Position numbers and translations under genes: made by a program. DNA of 21,605 nucleotides, taken from positions 1 through 21,605 of the forward strand of contig JBCCFC010000046.1 in assembly GCA_039029935.1 (NCBI GenBank). Direction: 5' to 3'. The notes under the pieces were generated by a model. The model did no database searches. It was not told where the DNA came from and saw only the letters and a program-made list of their open reading frames with translations. Shown here piece after piece: positions 7,801 to 13,935 of this stretch (positions are counted from its first letter, which is position 1; every line of letters begins with the position of its first letter). The stretch is from G039029935 sp039029935 (GTDB lineage: Bacteria > Chloroflexota > Anaerolineae > Caldilineales > Caldilineaceae).

Positions 7801-10800
7801 TCGACAGCAATCTCGGCATCGTTGCCGTTGAGCGAGGCATCGGCATCGACCTGGTCAGCCACGACCGCATTGGCCCCCACCTGGTCGGCTGGACTCAAGA
7901 CCAGCCCACTAAGCGGTGCTTGCTGGCTGCCGCCAATGGCGTTGGCGATGCGCACGCTGACCCCGCTGCCCGGTATCATCAAATTGTATTTGGCGTTGGC
8001 GCGGTCCGGCCCGAAGCCCGAACTAAAGTAATATTCGCCACGCAAATCGGTGATGGCGGAGGCAATGACCGTGTTGCTGCTGTCGACCAGTTCCACGGTT
8101 ACGCCACTGATGCCCGGCTCACAGGGGCTTTGCACCCCATCGCCATTGTCATCGCGCCAGACCAGGTTGCCCACCTCGGTTGGCGGCGGGTCGCAGAGAC
8201 AACTCGGTTCACCCAAACTGTTGCCCGTGTCGGCAAAGCAGGAGAGTTCATCATCGATGGGTTCTGCCAATATCAGGCTTCCGTTATCCGTGTTATAGGT
8301 GCGCAAGCCCTGATTCCAGATATCCCCGTTCTTGACAAATCCTTCGTTGGGGGCACCAAAGACTGTGGCAACCAACTGGTTGCTACCAACCATACAGGAC
8401 CCTCCTGTAAAGGTTTCCCAGAAGAAGGTGTGATAGGTACAGGTGGCGTTCTCTTCATCTTTATAGAACTCTTTCTGGTCGGAGGCATTGGCACCACCCG
8501 CAATCACTGAGGTGACGCCTCCTTTGTCGACACTATCGGTACAGCCAGCATCGCCCTCCAGCACCCAATTCCCGCCCACATTACAGACATGAATCAGGTC
8601 ACCGGGAGCAGCCGAGCGGATGGGTTGGGGTAACTGTCCCAGCGGTTTTGCTTCCAGATTGAGGTTGCGCATCTGATGACCCCAGCGGTCCATCAATCCC
8701 ACCGTCATGTCCCCATCTCCGCTAAACTCGATGTCTGAGAGAATGGGTTGGGGGTAGGCCGCGGGTTCGCCGCCGAGGAATTTCTTGCCGCTCTGGACGG
8801 GTACACTCTGCCAGACGCTGGTCCAGGGTTGCCACGCAGCATCGGGGACCGTGCCGATGTCACTGTGAAAGACTTCTTCGCGGGCATAGCCCAGCGGGAT
8901 GGTCATCTCGGTGGTCTGGGTGGCTGGGCTGGCTGGGTCAAAGGAACGCACATAGGCGTTGGACGCATCTTCGCAGACAACACCGACATAGCCCACCATG
9001 CTGCCCGAGACACTTGAGAAGGTTAACGCCCAAGGACGGTGGTTGCCGCCACAGCCCGGGTCGCTGATGGGAAAGGTGCTGACGATGGCTGCAGGTGCGG
9101 TCGAGCCATCCGTGGGCAGCGGGTTCCCGCCATCCTGGGTGTCGACCCGAATCAGCGTTTTCTCATTCAGGTTGACCAGCCACAGCGAGCGGTCATCCGA
9201 GTTGATGTCGATGTTACCAAAGCCAACCTTGCCCACCGCGTCAAACGCGGCCAGGTCCACGCTCTGGTCTGAGCGTAATTCATAGTCATCATCCAGGGTG
9301 CCGTTGGTATCGAGTGTGCGCTGCACCGTGCCCAAATCAATGCCGTTGACCCCGTGCAGGGTAAAGCCGGGGTTGGCTGAGTCAAAGCTGCCCACCCCCG
9401 CTACATAATCGATCTGATAGACCCCATCCACGGTGTAGGTGTTGGAGCCGTTGAAGGGGGCTAGGGGACCCAACCCCACGTGGCGCTTGAGCAGGGCCGC
9501 GTTGTAGAGGCGACCGCTGAAGATATCAAAAGCGCTGCCCCAGACCGCACCCAACTCCTGCACCTGGGCCGTGCTTGTCTCTGACCGCAGCCCATCTGGA
9601 TAGGCCGCAGTGAGGAAGCCGGCCGAGCTATCGCCGCTGCTGGCACCGCTCCCCGGCACCAGACACGCGGTGGCGATGGTGGGGTTGACGCAGATATTGC
9701 TGCCGTTGCGCGGCGCGTAGCCCGCATGCGCGATGACCACACCCTCAGAGTCCGCCTCCACAAACTGGACCGTGGTGCCGTTGTTGGAGCCGTGCGCGGC
9801 TGGCTGCAAATGGTCCAATGAGCCATCAAGGGGCAGGCTAAACTCGAGCCGCGTGCGTCCGCTCAATCCAGCAGTGTTCACATGTAATAAGTAGATCCCA
9901 CGATCATCGGTCACGGTGCTGGTCACGGTGCCGCTGCTGTCGAGCGCGGTCACCGTCACGTTGGCGAAGCCCGCTTCGCCTCCATCGCGCACGCCGTTGT
10001 CATTGGCATCCTCAAAGACCGCGCCTACAATGATCCCCGTCAGTGATTGGAAAAAATAGACCGACCCCGAATTTAGGCCGTTGTCGTCGTCATAGAGTGC
10101 CCCGATGAGCGCGGTATCGCCTTCCAGCACCACACTCGAGCCGAAGAAATCGTCATCGACACCATCCGGCGCCAGCAACTTGCTCTCTTCGCTCCAGGTG
10201 TTGCCGCTGCGCCTAAAGACATAGGCCGCCCCCGAATCTGAGCCGTTGTCATCGTCCTCGTGTGCCCCGATGAGCGCGGTATCGCCCGAGAGTGCTACCC
10301 GCTCGCCGAATATGTCCCCGGTGTCACCATCGCTGGGAAGTAGCTTTTGCTGCTCGCTCCAGGTACTGCCGCTGCGCGTAAAGACATAGGCCGCCCCCGA
10401 AGAAGTCCCGTTGTCGTCGTCTCGCCATACCCCGATGAGTGCGGTATCGCCATGCAGCGCCACATTCTCGCCAAACCGGTCAGTTGCGTCACCATCGCTG
10501 GGAAGTAGTTTTTGCTGCTCGCTCCAGGTACTGCCGCTGCGCGTAAAGACATAGGCCGCCCCCGAATTTGTACCGTTGTCTTCGTCCCGGTATGCCCCGA
10601 TGAGCAGCGTATCGCCATCCAGCGCCACACTCGAGCTAAACCGGTCATCCGCGGCACCATCGCTGGAAAGTAGCTTCTGCTGCTCGCTCCAGGTACTGCC
10701 GCTGCGCGTAAAGACATAGGCCGACCCCGAATCTGTACCGTTGTCATCGTCCTCGTATGCCCCGATGAGCAGCGTATCGCCATCCAGCGCCAAGCTGTAG

Positions 10801-12140
10801 CCGAACCAATCATCCGCGGCACCATCGCTGGGAAGTAGCTTCTGCTGTTGGCTCCAGGTGTTGCCGCTGCGCGTAAAGACATAGGCCGACCCCGAATTTG
10901 AGCCGTTGTCATCGTCCTGGTATGCCCCGATGAGCGCGGTATCGCCATCCAGTGCTACATTCTCGCCGAACTGGTCATTCGCGGCACCATCGCTGGGCAG
11001 TAGTTTTTGCTGCTCGCTCCAGGTGTTGCCGCTGCGCACAAAGACATAGGCCGACCCCGAATTTGAGCCGTTGTCGTCGTCCCGGTATGCCCCGATGAGC
11101 AGCGTATCGCCCGAGAGCGCCATACTCGAGCCGAACCGGTCACTCGCGGCACCATCGCTGGATAGTATCTTCTGTAGCTCCAGCCAGATGCTGGGGTCGA
11201 TGGTCAAGGGGTAGCGGGCTTGGCTGTCGTCCACCGCGATTTCAATCTGGTCGCGACCGGCTTGGGTGCCCAGCGCAAAGTGGCTCGGCACGCTCTTGCC
11301 ATCCGCATCATAGACAAAGAGCTTGGCGTAGCGCAGTTGGGTCTCCCCAGCGGCATCCACAAAGCGAATCGTGTCCCCTTCGATGACCGGAGTGAATTCC
11401 GTCAGCAGGTCCAGCTTGAGTTTTAGTAGGTCGGTGGTCGGTGGTCGGTAGGTCGGTAGGTCGGTAGGCCAGTAGGTCGGTAGGCCGGCGACTGAATACT
11501 GATTCCCAAATACCGAATACTGATGACCAAATACCGAATACTGACCCCCGTCCGGTCGTTCGTGCAGCGTAAAGCCGTGTTCCAGCGCGTCGCCGTTGTT
11601 GCGGAACCACTCTTCCACGGTTGGACTCCACTTTTGCACCAGTTCGGTGGCAGCGCGCGTCACCGTTGGCGTTTGGCCGTGGAAGTGCTGCATCTGGTCG
11701 CCATAGCCAAGGCTGTGCAGACGCAGACCCCACGTCCATGGTTTATCGTTGGGTTGCATCATCATGCTGCCATCTGCTTCGATGGTGGTGGCGTAGCCTT
11801 GCCCTATGTGGGGCGCTTGCCACGCACCTACGGCTTCGTCCCAGCGAAAGGTCTGCTGGTCCGCGCGAATTTGGGCGAAGATGTCCGCTTCATCGGCTAC
11901 GCTGAACGCGCTGGCACTGGCACTGGCACCGATGGCGGGTGCGTCGTGCGCTATGCCAGAGGTGGTGCGCCCAATTGAAGGAGAGGCGTCGAGGGGGGGC
12001 GCGGCCAAGGTTGTGACACTGAGTAGTATCATGGTTATCAGTAGCGCAGGGAGGAGGCGGTACTGATAACCGAGCTTATTGACGACATGGGTGGTGCTTT
12101 CCCCATGCGTTGAAGAACGTTGAAATCGATTATTATTCAT
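4089..12140 (-). CDS. Giant secreted protein: FG-GAP-type propeller, SdrD_B and DUF11 repeats (2683 aa)
   Basis: The start is the ATG at 12140 (AAAGG upstream), which puts a signal peptide at residues 1-47 (hydrophobic 29-46, then AAPP). An in-frame ATG at 12248 has a stronger Shine-Dalgarno and would add 36 residues. Residues about 199-237 are encoded by simple repeats. YPLTIDP precedes seven 55-residue FG-GAP-like blades (about 325-700). Then come an SdrD_B domain (about 702-800), a large region with LYNAALLKRHVGLG (about 880) that looks like a second propeller, SdrD_B (about 1323), five DUF11-type domains opening with [YF]DLAL[RT]K (about 1467, 1617, 1765, 1913, 2105), SdrD_B (about 2277), a sixth DUF11 (about 2435) and an FN3-like module (about 2570-2670). 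It ends VYLPVLWK. No LPXTG or C-terminal membrane helix is seen. An extracellular structural or adhesive role is inferred. Confidence 0.92.
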   Translation of the reverse strand: MNNNRFQRSSTHGESTTHVVNKLGYQYRLLPALLITMILLSVTTLAAPPLDASPSIGRTTSGIAHDAPAIGASASASAFSVADEADIFAQIRADQQTFRWDEAVGAWQAPHIGQGYATTIEADGSMMMQPNDKPWTWGLRLHSLGYGDQMQHFHGQTPTVTRAATELVQKWSPTVEEWFRNNGDALEHGFTLHERPDGGQYSVFGHQYSVFGNQYSVAGLPTYWPTDLPTYRPPTTDLLKLKLDLLTEFTPVIEGDTIRFVDAAGETQLRYAKLFVYDADGKSVPSHFALGTQAGRDQIEIAVDDSQARYPLTIDPSIWLELQKILSSDGAASDRFGSSMALSGDTLLIGAYRDDDNGSNSGSAYVFVRSGNTWSEQQKLLPSDGAANDQFGENVALDGDTALIGAYQDDDNGSNSGSAYVFTRSGNTWSQQQKLLPSDGAADDWFGYSLALDGDTLLIGAYEDDDNGTDSGSAYVFTRSGSTWSEQQKLLSSDGAADDRFSSSVALDGDTLLIGAYRDEDNGTNSGAAYVFTRSGSTWSEQQKLLPSDGDATDRFGENVALHGDTALIGVWRDDDNGTSSGAAYVFTRSGSTWSEQQKLLPSDGDTGDIFGERVALSGDTALIGAHEDDDNGSDSGAAYVFRRSGNTWSEESKLLAPDGVDDDFFGSSVVLEGDTALIGALYDDDNGLNSGSVYFFQSLTGIIVGAVFEDANDNGVRDGGEAGFANVTVTALDSSGTVTSTVTDDRGIYLLHVNTAGLSGRTRLEFSLPLDGSLDHLQPAAHGSNNGTTVQFVEADSEGVVIAHAGYAPRNGSNICVNPTIATACLVPGSGASSGDSSAGFLTAAYPDGLRSETSTAQVQELGAVWGSAFDIFSGRLYNAALLKRHVGLGPLAPFNGSNTYTVDGVYQIDYVAGVGSFDSANPGFTLHGVNGIDLGTVQRTLDTNGTLDDDYELRSDQSVDLAAFDAVGKVGFGNIDINSDDRSLWLVNLNEKTLIRVDTQDGGNPLPTDGSTAPAAIVSTFPISDPGCGGNHRPWALTFSSVSGSMVGYVGVVCEDASNAYVRSFDPASPATQTTEMTIPLGYAREEVFHSDIGTVPDAAWQPWTSVWQSVPVQSGKKFLGGEPAAYPQPILSDIEFSGDGDMTVGLMDRWGHQMRNLNLEAKPLGQLPQPIRSAAPGDLIHVCNVGGNWVLEGDAGCTDSVDKGGVTSVIAGGANASDQKEFYKDEENATCTYHTFFWETFTGGSCMVGSNQLVATVFGAPNEGFVKNGDIWNQGLRTYNTDNGSLILAEPIDDELSCFADTGNSLGEPSCLCDPPPTEVGNLVWRDDNGDGVQSPCEPGISGVTVELVDSSNTVIASAITDLRGEYYFSSGFGPDRANAKYNLMIPGSGVSVRIANAIGGSQQAPLSGLVLSPADQVGANAVVADQVDADASLNGNDAEIAVDSTGGRVDHTYDFGFTTPTQDLALRKTTSVQYVAAGSSVTFQIEVFNQGGATVGTFDLTDYIPANLTLNDANWTSGVGIATRTINAGDELPGCGLAPGDSVIVEITFDIAGGLPDNTVITNEVEISAMSTTDSDSTPDAIQGNESGTVDDIIDNTGGDEDDADIATITVTSQPVYDLALRKTLALGQSDVVNEGDDVTFTIEVFNQGTVAATTVTLIDTYPTGFSLSANDGNGWVDGGSSATVNLPSTLAAGSSTTINIVLTAGSTLGLATNTTEISVDDGADGDSTPNGGSNNLINDVINDDGTNDEDDHDVESVTVRRFDLALTKVLATGEPITSVVGADVNFVIEVTNEGSVDAYDIIVGDTPPAGLELSENSSGGWAENSVANDGMLYSVIPGPLAPGDSQQLTITLRVSNTASLGVLTNHAEIVKGTDTPGEASVTDLDSTPGNGSTTEDDDDTATITIGTFDLALTKTFVSDTSPDDNTDATLGAGERITFRMTVTNQGDVDAYDVRITDNNPAGIILDDSDPALNYDNGWRVENMTRNHVVLPGPIAANGGTAMIDIVLVAIGPDSLLYPAGGILGTQTNYAEISSASNKAGGPSVTDTDSIYEEDATDDAGGQPGSAADDYIDGDGTGTAGDGVAATDADDHDPEQFTIVSTYDLALRKYSQVAYTSGYTLPLLQPGQSVVYEYEIVNQGLAAVEDIIVIDYVPAGFTLSDANWTPNTVAGPGTATRTHTGVNLAPGASMTATVTLVADTNIQNEVIYTNTMEIADMLVSSVSVIDSDSTPDTNRDNDIVVIDNMLRGNAKLAPTTQDEDDHDIALMMGAFVSLGNRVWNDANDDGLLNNGESGIAEVELQLLNGDGSDYDNDAVTAGTQVYTVTTDASGYYTFTALPDGVYRVRVTAANFTTGNPLEGATSSTDVANTSLPDGNADDDDNGPGVASALVESEAVTLTLGLEPTGELHLGAIDASNDTNYTVDFGFYRGLASVAVEKIRNTPDPVFPGTTVTFTIRITNTGTVPITSLPLTDTYDTTYLTYVGLRTTPTSDSTANSGQIVWSDLTQTAPNGFGQDFGPGDVWDVMVEFVARLDTTPLPNGWTVNTAQVFTETDTDTVRIYNPTSVLLSNREVTAEADGIVLSWSTVDETELVGFHVMVIDEQSGDYIPLTSDAEMILAEQAGQSAGADYAYTVNAEDAEMDADTHYVLALVMADGTQRFVNMGMHGEEVWEVYLPVLWK
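10043..11168 (-). repeat. Seven tandem 165-bp repeats encoding propeller blades
   Basis: Each complete unit encodes 55 residues with the pattern L-x-x-DG...F-G...L-x-GDT-[AL]-LIGA...DDDNG...SG-[SA]-AYVF-x-RSG-x-TWSE. The seventh lacks its last ten residues. The DNA units are nearly identical, implying recent expansion or homogenisation. Seven blades suit a closed beta-propeller, and the D-x-D-x-N-G loops resemble the Ca-binding loops of FG-GAP/integrin-type blades. Confidence 0.85.
11429..11547. repeat. Simple-repeat arrays inside the coding region of the giant gene
   Basis: Bases 11429-11490 are built from GGTCGGT heptamers that shift into GGTCGGTA octamers. Bases 11492-11547 are eight heptamers of the CCGAATA/CTGATTC/CCAAATA type. 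The reading frame passes through. The heptamers give a 7-residue peptide repeat (QYSVFGH, QYSVFGN, QYSVAGL) and the octamers an 8-residue one (PTYWPTDL and variants). The segment lies in a linker between the N-terminal region and the propeller. Confidence 0.85.
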
Positions 12141-12248
12141 TCTAAATGACCTTTTACTGGATGGATTCTGCGTGCAATTTGTCTGCACAATCCGTTGCCG
12201 AACCATTGCGCGTTGACACCTCTTCCGCGCATGAATTGTTGGAATCAT
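12141..12248 (-). other. Leader reading frame fused in frame to the giant gene
   Basis: AAAGGAG lies 5 nt before an ATG at 12248, and 36 codons run without a stop into the ATG at 12140. The same Shine-Dalgarno, start and first 28 or so codons occur at 19237 upstream of the lysyl-oxidase gene, where the frame stops instead of fusing. Differences between the copies are mostly non-synonymous, so the peptide sequence is not visibly under selection. It is either a 36-residue N-terminal extension or a translated leader. Confidence 0.45.
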
Positions 12249-12566
12249 CCTGTCTCCTTTGTCTTTACGGTGTAAACCATGTTCAACCCTTTCAAAACTT
12301 TTTATTGATGAAATGGATGGTCAATGCCATGAAGGATGCAAAAATATTTCTATTCATTCTTAATGCGCATATGGTTATTGCTCATAAAAATCAATTCAAT
12401 CCGTTGTTATATGCTGCAAAAAACAGTAAATATACACACTTCACATTTATGACCATGCCTATGCCCATTGTAGGCGGCTTGCGTCAAGGCAGCGTCAACT
12501 CAGCGTCAACTCAGCGTCAATTGGCTGTCAGTTTGCGTTTTGAACTGTCCATTTGACCCCTTTTAA
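12164..12566 (-). repeat. Leader repeat, copy 1 (about 400 bp)
   Basis: This region matches 19153-19546 nearly end to end, with one roughly 8-bp gap and scattered substitutions. Both copies are oriented so that the same strand leads into a minus-strand unit. Contents, in transcript sense: the last codons of an HTH gene, the 11-bp GTCA/TGAC array, a TACAAT box, about 200 nt of AT-rich leader, a small TTTAC-ACC-GTAAA stem, a strong Shine-Dalgarno and an ATG. It also fills the stretch 12249-12527, which has no other gene. Confidence 0.85.
12467..12537 (-). promoter_or_regulatory. Phased 11-bp direct repeats and -10-like box, copy 1
   Basis: GTCA begins at 12483, 12494, 12505, 12516 and 12527, an exact 11-bp pitch. 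On the minus strand the consensus unit is TTGACGCTGAG. The last unit (TTGACGCAAGC) ends 4 bp before TACAAT (12472-12467), with no standard -35 at 17 bp. This resembles activator-dependent promoters in which phased 11-bp boxes replace the -35, as for OmpR/PhoB-type response regulators. The actual regulator is not known. A transcript would carry a leader of about 320 nt. Confidence 0.6.
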
Positions 12567-12800
12567 GAGGACGGTTAGCTCGACATCCAGCGCGCAAGCC
12601 AGCCGCTGTGCCGTTCGCAACGTCAGGTTTTTGTCGCCCGACTCAATGCGGACAAGGTAAGTCTTGTTCATGCCTGCACGTGCGGCCAACTCTGCCTGTG
12701 TCAAATCATTGGCCCGCCGAATCGTGCGGACACTGTTGCCAAAGAGGTAGTAAACTTCCTCTGCCGCTTGTTGTGCATCTTGGTTTATGGTTGTCATCAT
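12528..12800 (-). CDS. XRE-family helix-turn-helix regulator (90 aa)
   Basis: The ATG at 12800 has AAGGA 6 nt upstream. Residues 25-78 form a HTH_3/XRE domain: VRTIRRANDL, then LTQAELAARAG (33-43) and the recognition helix NKTYLVRIESG (45-55), then LRTAQRLACALDVEL. The protein is about as long as stand-alone antitoxin-like or phage-type regulators, but no toxin gene adjoins it. The domain ends near residue 80; the last 10 residues (GVKWTVQNAN) are encoded by the leader repeat, and the stop codon lies within the fifth GTCA unit. It lies upstream of the giant gene in the same direction and could regulate it or itself through the phased repeats; that is inference. Confidence 0.88.
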   Translation of the reverse strand: MMTTINQDAQQAAEEVYYLFGNSVRTIRRANDLTQAELAARAGMNKTYLVRIESGDKNLTLRTAQRLACALDVELTVLLKGVKWTVQNAN

Positions 12801-12840
12801 AAAATTCCTTGTTTTGTTTAGATATTGAATGATGGGAAGT

Positions 12841-12924
12841 CTACTACAGCGGATTTGGGTAGGGAACGGATTTTTTCCTCTGTGTGGAGACTAAAATCCG
12901 TTCCCCCTCCTTAATCTGTTGTAG
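12841..12924. repeat. 84-bp imperfect inverted repeat (long hairpin)
   Basis: The arms are 12841-12874 and 12893-12924. The inner 13 bp, GGGAACGGATTTT against AAAATCCGTTCCC, pair perfectly. The outer parts, CTACTACAG... against ...CTGTTGTAG, pair with a few mismatches. The 18-nt centre can pair a little further. It lies about 40 bp upstream of the HTH gene. It could be a MITE-like palindromic element, a regulatory RNA hairpin or a bidirectional terminator. No clear target-site duplication flanks it. Confidence 0.7.
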
Positions 12925-12936
12925 CTATTAACCACC

Positions 12937-12988
12937 ACCGAATACAATTCGGCGTCTATTACAGGAAGCATACTGAAGTATGCTGTAG
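12937..12988 (-). repeat. Two-hairpin intergenic repeat, copy 2
   Basis: In minus-strand sense this contains AGCATAC-TTCA-GTATGCT (12984-12967) followed by CCGAAT-TGT-ATTCGG (12952-12938). It is the relative of 3841-3895. Two stem positions differ between the copies, and both partners changed so that pairing is kept. It lies about 180 bp beyond the stop of the 1661-residue gene, in the sense of that transcript. Confidence 0.55.
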
Positions 12989-13029
12989 CGTGCTGAATGC
13001 GCTAAATGTGCTGAACATAACCTGTTCGG

Positions 13030-13044
13030 TTACCCTCTGGGTAA
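13030..13044. terminator. Small hairpin downstream of the 1661-residue gene
   Basis: TTACCC-TCT-GGGTAA is a perfect 6-bp stem with a 3-nt loop, about 125 bp beyond the stop codon. In minus-strand sense no T-run follows, so its role as a terminator is uncertain. The remainder of 12989-13113 shows no gene and no further structure I can support. Confidence 0.3.
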
Positions 13045-13113
13045 GGTTTTCTGTAATAGCATGGGATTTGGGGAGCCCTCTGGACCCCCATGAGGCTTCC
13101 ATCATTAGATATC

Positions 13114-13183
13114 CTCTCAACTATTCACTAATCACTAATCACTATTCACTATTCACTAATCACTATTCACTATTCACTATTCA
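13114..13183 (-). repeat. Ten-unit heptamer array spanning the stop codon of the 1661-residue gene
   Basis: Ten contiguous heptamers read on the plus strand as CTCTCAA, CTATTCA and CTAATCA, which is GTGAATA/GTGATTA on the coding strand. The TAG stop (13172-13170) lies inside the array, and the residues NSE before it are also array-encoded. Upstream of the array the protein matches the other giant protein up to YLPV. Confidence 0.85.
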
Positions 13184-13935
13184 CTACTGGCAAATAAACC
13201 ATCCACGCCTCCTGTCTCTGCATCCCCATATCCATAAACATCCGCGTCCCATCCGCCATGACGAGTGCCAAAATGTAATGCGTATCCGCATCCATCACAG
13301 CATCCATCGCAGCATCCTCAGCATTCACGGTATAGGCATAATCAGCACCCGTCGACCGCCCCGCCTGTTCGGCCAGAATCATCTCGGCATCGCTGGTCAA
13401 TGGGATGTAGTCACCACTTTGCTTGTCGATGTGCAGCACATGGAAGCCAACCAACTCGGTTTCATCGACCGTTGACCATGAGAGGACAACGGCATCGGCT
13501 TCGGCTGTGACCTCTCGGTTGGACAGCACGACATTGGTTGGGTTGTAGATGCGCACGGTGTCTGTGACGGTATGGGTGAAGACCTGCGCTGTGTTGACCG
13601 TCCAGCCGTTGGGCAGTGGTGTTGTGTCCAATCTCGCCACAAACTCAACCATCACATCCCATACATCACCCGGCCCAAAGTCCTGACCAAAGCCGTTGGG
13701 GGCTGCCTGCGTCAGGTCACTCCACATAATCTGTCCGCTGTTGGCGGTGCTGTCCGATGTGGGCGTGGTGCGGATGTCAACATAGGTGAGGTAGGTGGTG
13801 CTATAGGTGTCGGTCAACGGCAGTGTCGTGAGTGTCACGCTGCCTGTGTTGGTAATGCGGATGGTGAAGGTCACGGTTGTGCCGGGCAACATAGGGTCTG
13901 GTGTGTTGCGTATTTTTTCGACAGCGATGCTGGGC
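13170..13935 (-). repeat. 750-bp direct repeat, copy 2 (3' end of the 1661-residue gene)
   Basis: This is the partner of 4089-4840: a DUF11 domain (VEKIRNTPDP...) followed by the FN3-like module. At the protein level roughly 85% of positions agree. Copy 2 carries a 12-bp in-frame micro-duplication that turns MDADTHY into MDAVMDADTHY. The similarity suggests segmental duplication or gene conversion. Confidence 0.85.

Noticed and set aside
6528..8510. Plus-strand frames of 240 and 277 codons (6528-7250 and 7677-8510)
   Set aside because: They are antisense to DUF11-repeat coding sequence; their low-complexity composition reflects the reverse complement of Asp/Thr/Val-rich codons.
10295..10948. 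A 217-codon minus-strand frame with repeated SSGHT/GRPMSLRAAA motifs
   Set aside because: It is the alternative frame of the 165-bp propeller repeats. The main frame gives the recognisable FG-GAP-like blades.
10043..11168. CRISPR-like regularity
   Set aside because: The repeats are 165 bp, contiguous, in frame, and without unique spacers; they encode propeller blades. The heptamer arrays likewise have no spacers.
11429..11490. LPTYW/LPTYR as a possible sortase motif
   Set aside because: The residues come from translated octamer repeats in the N-terminal third of the protein, far from the C-terminus, with no following membrane segment or basic tail.
12481..12537. Assigning the phased GTCA array to the Pho regulon
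   Set aside because: The pitch fits PhoB/OmpR-type binding, but the flanking bases do not match the full Pho box and no phosphate gene is nearby. Only the general arrangement is supported.
12309..12556. A plus-strand frame of about 80 codons (starting MKWMV) present in both leader copies (second copy 19282-19536)
   Set aside because: I compared the copies codon by codon. Substitutions fall about equally on first, second and third positions (roughly 11, 10 and 11), so there is no sign of protein-level selection. No Shine-Dalgarno precedes either start.
12528..12800. HTH protein as the antitoxin of a toxin-antitoxin pair
   Set aside because: No small toxin-like gene adjoins it on either side; upstream is a hairpin region and downstream the leader repeat.
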